From: Bacillota bacterium
GTDB taxonomy: Bacteria; Bacillota; Clostridia; Peptostreptococcales; Anaerovoracaceae
Assembly: GCA_017459895.1 (NCBI GenBank)
Contig: JAFUCA010000002.1
Coordinates: forward strand, 101,559 to 165,558
DNA length: 64,000 nucleotides
Reading direction: 5' to 3'
Each line of letters opens with the position of its first letter. Positions within the stretch are counted from its first letter, which is position 1. The translations under genes were made by a program, and so were the position numbers. Shown one piece after another: positions 61,421 through 64,000 of the stretch. The notes under the pieces were generated by a model. That model made no database searches. It had not been told where the DNA came from and worked only from the letters and a program-made list of their open reading frames with translations.

Positions 61421-62779
61421 CTATTCGTCGAAGGTCATCTCGGGAGGCAGCTCCTTGAAGCCCCGGGTCTTGATGAGCAGATAGACGAAGCCTATGGCCA
61501 GCCAGATGGTGCCCAGGATCTTCGCGCCCTTGCCGACGAAGAAGAAGGCCACGATCAGGATAGCCGCGCCGATCAGGGGCAGGACCAGGTACATGATCTT
61601 GTTCTTCGCGCCGTCCCGCAGCCCTTCATGCCGGTAGAAGTGCATGTAGACGGAGATGTTGACCATGATGAATCCGATGATACAGCCGTAGGAGACCAGC
61701 TCCGCCGCGCCCATCAGGTTGTCCGCGTAGAAGATGCCGGTGCAGCCGATGACAGAGACCAGGATAATGTTGTAGATCGGTGTATTGAACTTCGGAGAGA
61801 TGTGTCCGAAGAACTTCTTCGGCAGGATGTTGTCGCGGCCCATGCCCAGCAGCAGCCGGGAAACCGCGCCCATGCCGGCCATCGCGCAGACCAGCGACGC
61901 GCAGTTGTCTACGACGAAGAAGATGTCCGCCATGAAGTCGTAGCCGATGGCCGGGTAGAACTCGAAGATGCCGGTGTCCGGATCCTGGATCTGGGTGAGG
62001 GCATCAGGCCAGGCGATGTTCAGGCAGTAGGCCGTGATGAAGAAGACGATGCCAGCGCCCACGCACACACCCATGATCGCCGGGGTCATGGCCTTGTCCG
62101 GATCCTTGGTCTCCTCGGCCATCGTGGTGACCGCGTCGAATCCGACGAAGGAAACGCACAGGATCGCAGAAGCCTCCAGTACCGCCGAGACCTCGAAGGT
62201 GTCCGGATTGAAGAAGGCGGTCCCGGTGAACACATGGCCGGTGCCGTTTCCTCCCGCAACGTAGTAGATGCAGAGGATGATGGTGGCCGCGGTGAAAGCC
62301 AGCTGAGCGATGATGATGATCGTATCGATCACCGACGCGGTCTTGGCTCCGATGATGTTGACCACCGCGCCGAAGGCCGCCAGCACTATCACGATGACCC
62401 ATACCGGGATCGCCGGGAAGTACTCATTGATATAGATTCCCAGCAGCAGGTAGCAGACCATCGGCAGCAGCAGATAGTCCAGCATCATGACCCAGCCGGT
62501 GAGGAAGCCAATGTGGGGCTGCACGGACTTGTTGACGTAGACGTACGCCGATCCCGCCTGAGGATAGGCCTTGACCATCCGGGTATAGCTGTAGGCGGTG
62601 ATGGTCATCAGCAGCGTGGTGATCAGCAGCGCCAGCGGATACATGCCCCCTGTGGCCGGCGTCCAGATGCCGTAGTAGTTGAATACAACCGTCGGCGCCA
62701 GGTAGGCCAGGCCGAAGCCGATCAGCAGGGGAACCGAAAGCGTTCGTTTCAGCTGGCCCTGGTTTTGAAGTTCACTCAT
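61421..62779 (-). CDS. APC-family amino acid permease
   Basis: 452 aa with about 12 membrane segments. The motifs FGLAYLAPTVVFNYYGIW (segment 1), GSAYVYVNKSVQPHIGFLTGWVMMLDY and SFVGFDAVTTMAEETKDPDKAM (segment 6 and loop) are typical of the APC superfamily. It imports an amino acid or amine; the substrate is not evident. AGGAGG precedes the start. Confidence 0.9.
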   Translation of the reverse strand: MSELQNQGQLKRTLSVPLLIGFGLAYLAPTVVFNYYGIWTPATGGMYPLALLITTLLMTITAYSYTRMVKAYPQAGSAYVYVNKSVQPHIGFLTGWVMMLDYLLLPMVCYLLLGIYINEYFPAIPVWVIVIVLAAFGAVVNIIGAKTASVIDTIIIIAQLAFTAATIILCIYYVAGGNGTGHVFTGTAFFNPDTFEVSAVLEASAILCVSFVGFDAVTTMAEETKDPDKAMTPAIMGVCVGAGIVFFITAYCLNIAWPDALTQIQDPDTGIFEFYPAIGYDFMADIFFVVDNCASLVCAMAGMGAVSRLLLGMGRDNILPKKFFGHISPKFNTPIYNIILVSVIGCTGIFYADNLMGAAELVSYGCIIGFIMVNISVYMHFYRHEGLRDGAKNKIMYLVLPLIGAAILIVAFFFVGKGAKILGTIWLAIGFVYLLIKTRGFKELPPEMTFDE

Positions 62780-62887
62780 AGTGCACCTCCTTCATGATTT
62801 GATAATGATAGCGTTGTTTGACATATAGGATTTTTATGATAAACTTCTTTTGTCCGCATCCCGCGGTTCATCGGATGGAGGTCAATG

Positions 62888-63070
62888 ATGGATTCACGTA
62901 AGCTTGTCAATATCTTTTGTCTCTGTGTCGGCATTGCCGTCTTCCTGCTGGCGCTCATCGGCGCCACCGGCGCGCTGTCGTTCATCTATCCCCAGAGGGT
63001 CTGGCTGCTGTTTTTCTTCTCAGCCATCATCATCCTCTGGTCGGGAATATCTCTTTGGCGCAGGCGGTAA
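62888..63070 (+). CDS. Small membrane protein of unknown function
   Basis: 60 aa with two predicted membrane segments (LVNIFCLCVGIAVFLLALIG and VWLLFFFSAIIILWSGISLW) and a basic end WRRR. GGAGGT lies 5 bases upstream of the second of two adjacent ATG codons, so I start there rather than at 62885. It lies alone on the plus strand, divergent from the permease. No family recognised. Confidence 0.6.
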   Translation: MDSRKLVNIFCLCVGIAVFLLALIGATGALSFIYPQRVWLLFFFSAIIILWSGISLWRRR

Positions 63071-63108
63071 GAGGCTCCTCCAGCCTTTGCGCGGCTGCGG
63101 CCTGAGGC

Positions 63109-64000
63109 TTATCCCCGGGCGACCTGCAGACTGCTGGTGATCCTGCGGGCCTGCCCTTCGTAGATGACCAGCTCCGCGTCCACACCGGCGATCTCTTCCG
63201 CCGGTGTCTTGAAGATGTCTTTGTTCAGCACGACCAGGTTGGCCAGCTTGCCCGTCTCGATCGTTCCCATCCGGTCCAGCAGCCGCATCCGCAGCGCGTT
63301 GTTGTACGTGTAGCCCCGGAGCAGATCGGTCAGGGGCAGCTTCGCCGTTTCCGGCGGGCGCACGCTGCCCGGGTACTTCTCCGGATCCAGGGGCAGGAAC
63401 ATATCGACCCTCGTCATCGCGGTCTGCATACCGATGAAGGGGTTGGCGCGGATCGCCTCCTGATAGGTGAACACGTCGCTGGAGTAGCCGACGATGCCCC
63501 CTTCCCGGATGATCGTTGTGAAATCGTACATCCGGTACCAGCGGTCTCCCAGGTATTCCCTGGCTACCTCACCGAAATATCCGCCGGACCAGTGGGTGGA
63601 CCAGTCGATGAAGATCCCCAGCCGGGCGACCCGGTGCATATCCTCCGGATCGATCAGCTCGCAGTGGGCCAGGGTCAGATACATGTTCCAGGAATCCGGC
63701 CGCTGGGCCTTCGCCCGCTCGTAGGCGTTGCACATCAGGCGGAAGGCGCCGTCGCAGATGGTGTGCACGTGGAAGTCCATGCCGGCGTCGTTGATCTTCA
63801 GCATGACCTCGGTCATCTCATCCTCCGTCGCGTAGCTGCTGCCGCAGTAGGTTCCGGTTGGATCGTTGGCAAAGGGCACCAGGCTGCAGCAGTCCCCCAG
63901 CTCATTGGTTCCGTCGATGAAGAATTTGATGGTGTTGCAGCGGATGTGCTCCCCGCCGTATTTCGCCTGCCAGTCCCGGGCGGTGGCGATGGCTTCGTCG
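63109..64000 (-). CDS. YtcJ-like metal-dependent amidohydrolase (5' end beyond window)
   Basis: About 297 C-terminal residues of an Amidohydro_3-type enzyme. Recognisable motifs are TIKFFIDGT near the window edge, DFHVHTICDGAFRLM, LTLAHCELI and VGYSSDV, which supply metal ligands in this TIM-barrel family. The usual closing domain GTIETGKLANLVVLNKDIF is present. The reading frame continues past the window end, so the N-terminus is missing. The substrate is unknown; related enzymes hydrolyse amides or cyclic amides. Confidence 0.88.
   Translation of the reverse strand, partial: DEAIATARDWQAKYGGEHIRCNTIKFFIDGTNELGDCCSLVPFANDPTGTYCGSSYATEDEMTEVMLKINDAGMDFHVHTICDGAFRLMCNAYERAKAQRPDSWNMYLTLAHCELIDPEDMHRVARLGIFIDWSTHWSGGYFGEVAREYLGDRWYRMYDFTTIIREGGIVGYSSDVFTYQEAIRANPFIGMQTAMTRVDMFLPLDPEKYPGSVRPPETAKLPLTDLLRGYTYNNALRMRLLDRMGTIETGKLANLVVLNKDIFKTPAEEIAGVDAELVIYEGQARRITSSLQVARG

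Larger units (their letters stand above)
5735..63090. repeat. Dispersed 11-mer GCAAAGGCTGG / CCAGCCTTTGC, 18 exact copies
   Basis: Plus-strand copies begin at 7699, 12588, 13682, 17467, 21306, 22370, 24728, 37732 and 51994. Reverse-strand copies begin at 5735, 8257, 13201, 13355, 17050, 22894, 36331, 61396 and 63080. At least ten further sites differ by one base (for example 2620, 9220, 16651, 23485, 41600, 42404, 43499, 46714, 49610). About 0.03 copies would be expected by chance for an 11-mer on both strands of 64 kb. Copies inside genes occur in different reading frames and both orientations, so selection acts on DNA, not protein. Confidence 0.9.

Noticed and set aside
5735-63090. GCAAAGGCTGG as a Chi or KOPS site
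   Set aside because: The 18 exact copies split nine to nine between strands although most genes lie on one strand, so no polarity is seen in this window. A whole-chromosome test could still change this.

Overview
The window reads as chromosomal DNA from a high-GC, strictly anaerobic Gram-positive of the Clostridia. Most genes lie on the minus strand with strong AGGAGG-type ribosome binding sites. The evidence for this assignment is a glutamine synthetase with a long C-terminal extension, a UPF0182 membrane protein, G5-NlpC/P60 and fn3/Big surface proteins, a tungsten-type aldehyde ferredoxin oxidoreductase and two Mop-type molybdenum hydroxylases. A Family XIII / Anaerovoracaceae-like gut or rumen organism is my best guess, not a demonstrated assignment.

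Layout. 1-9079: surface and binding proteins (partial substrate-binding lipoprotein, giant beta-helix protein), a Crp-like/molybdate-tungstate-binding fusion protein, an MFS carrier and a PD-(D/E)XK-like protein. 9080-9833: no gene, but a strikingly regular array of twelve 10-bp inverted repeats. 9834-13005: an ABC exporter with its promoter and operator. 13311-21294: one minus-strand operon for an aldehyde ferredoxin oxidoreductase (ferredoxin subunit, AOR, MoaD-like, a 55-aa protein, E1-like, MobB, MoeA, MoeA-PBP fusion). It sits behind a promoter and a Moco/Tuco-type riboswitch with an overlapping intrinsic terminator. 21931-38171: a minus-strand operon for a cobalamin/heme/siderophore-type ABC importer, an ExbB/MotA-like channel, a DUF2149 partner and four proteins with sulfite-oxidase-fold-like modules, one of 2,671 aa. 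A long structured leader with two tandem terminators precedes it. 38282-39727: FAD-dependent oxidoreductase. 39845-43768: Mop-type aldehyde oxidoreductase behind a second riboswitch and a probable invertible promoter. 44262-48616: second Mop-type enzyme with its own E1-like/MoaD-like pair. 48777-50755: cysteine desulfurase and an unknown protein. 50829-64000: mostly housekeeping or ordinary genes (NlpC/P60, serS, glnA, UPF0182, zinc-ribbon coiled coil, amino acid permease, amidohydrolase).

The central theme is molybdenum/tungsten enzymology. Three pterin-cofactor aldehyde oxidoreductases are encoded with cofactor-assembly genes, a probable oxyanion-sensing fusion protein and two cofactor riboswitches. 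In both leaders the terminator uses the same strand as the aptamer, which predicts that cofactor turns expression on.

Signals that gene annotation does not explain: (i) an 11-mer, GCAAAGGCTGG, occurs exactly 18 times on both strands and in several reading frames, about 9 per strand, like a DNA uptake sequence; (ii) the 9284-9690 inverted-repeat array is phased at multiples of about 10.5 bp; (iii) an 18-bp perfect inverted repeat flanks a promoter ahead of the first Mop gene; (iv) a 290-bp block is duplicated upstream of the two riboswitch promoters; (v) an unassigned structured leader precedes the uptake operon. No tRNA, rRNA, CRISPR array, transposase or recombinase gene was seen.
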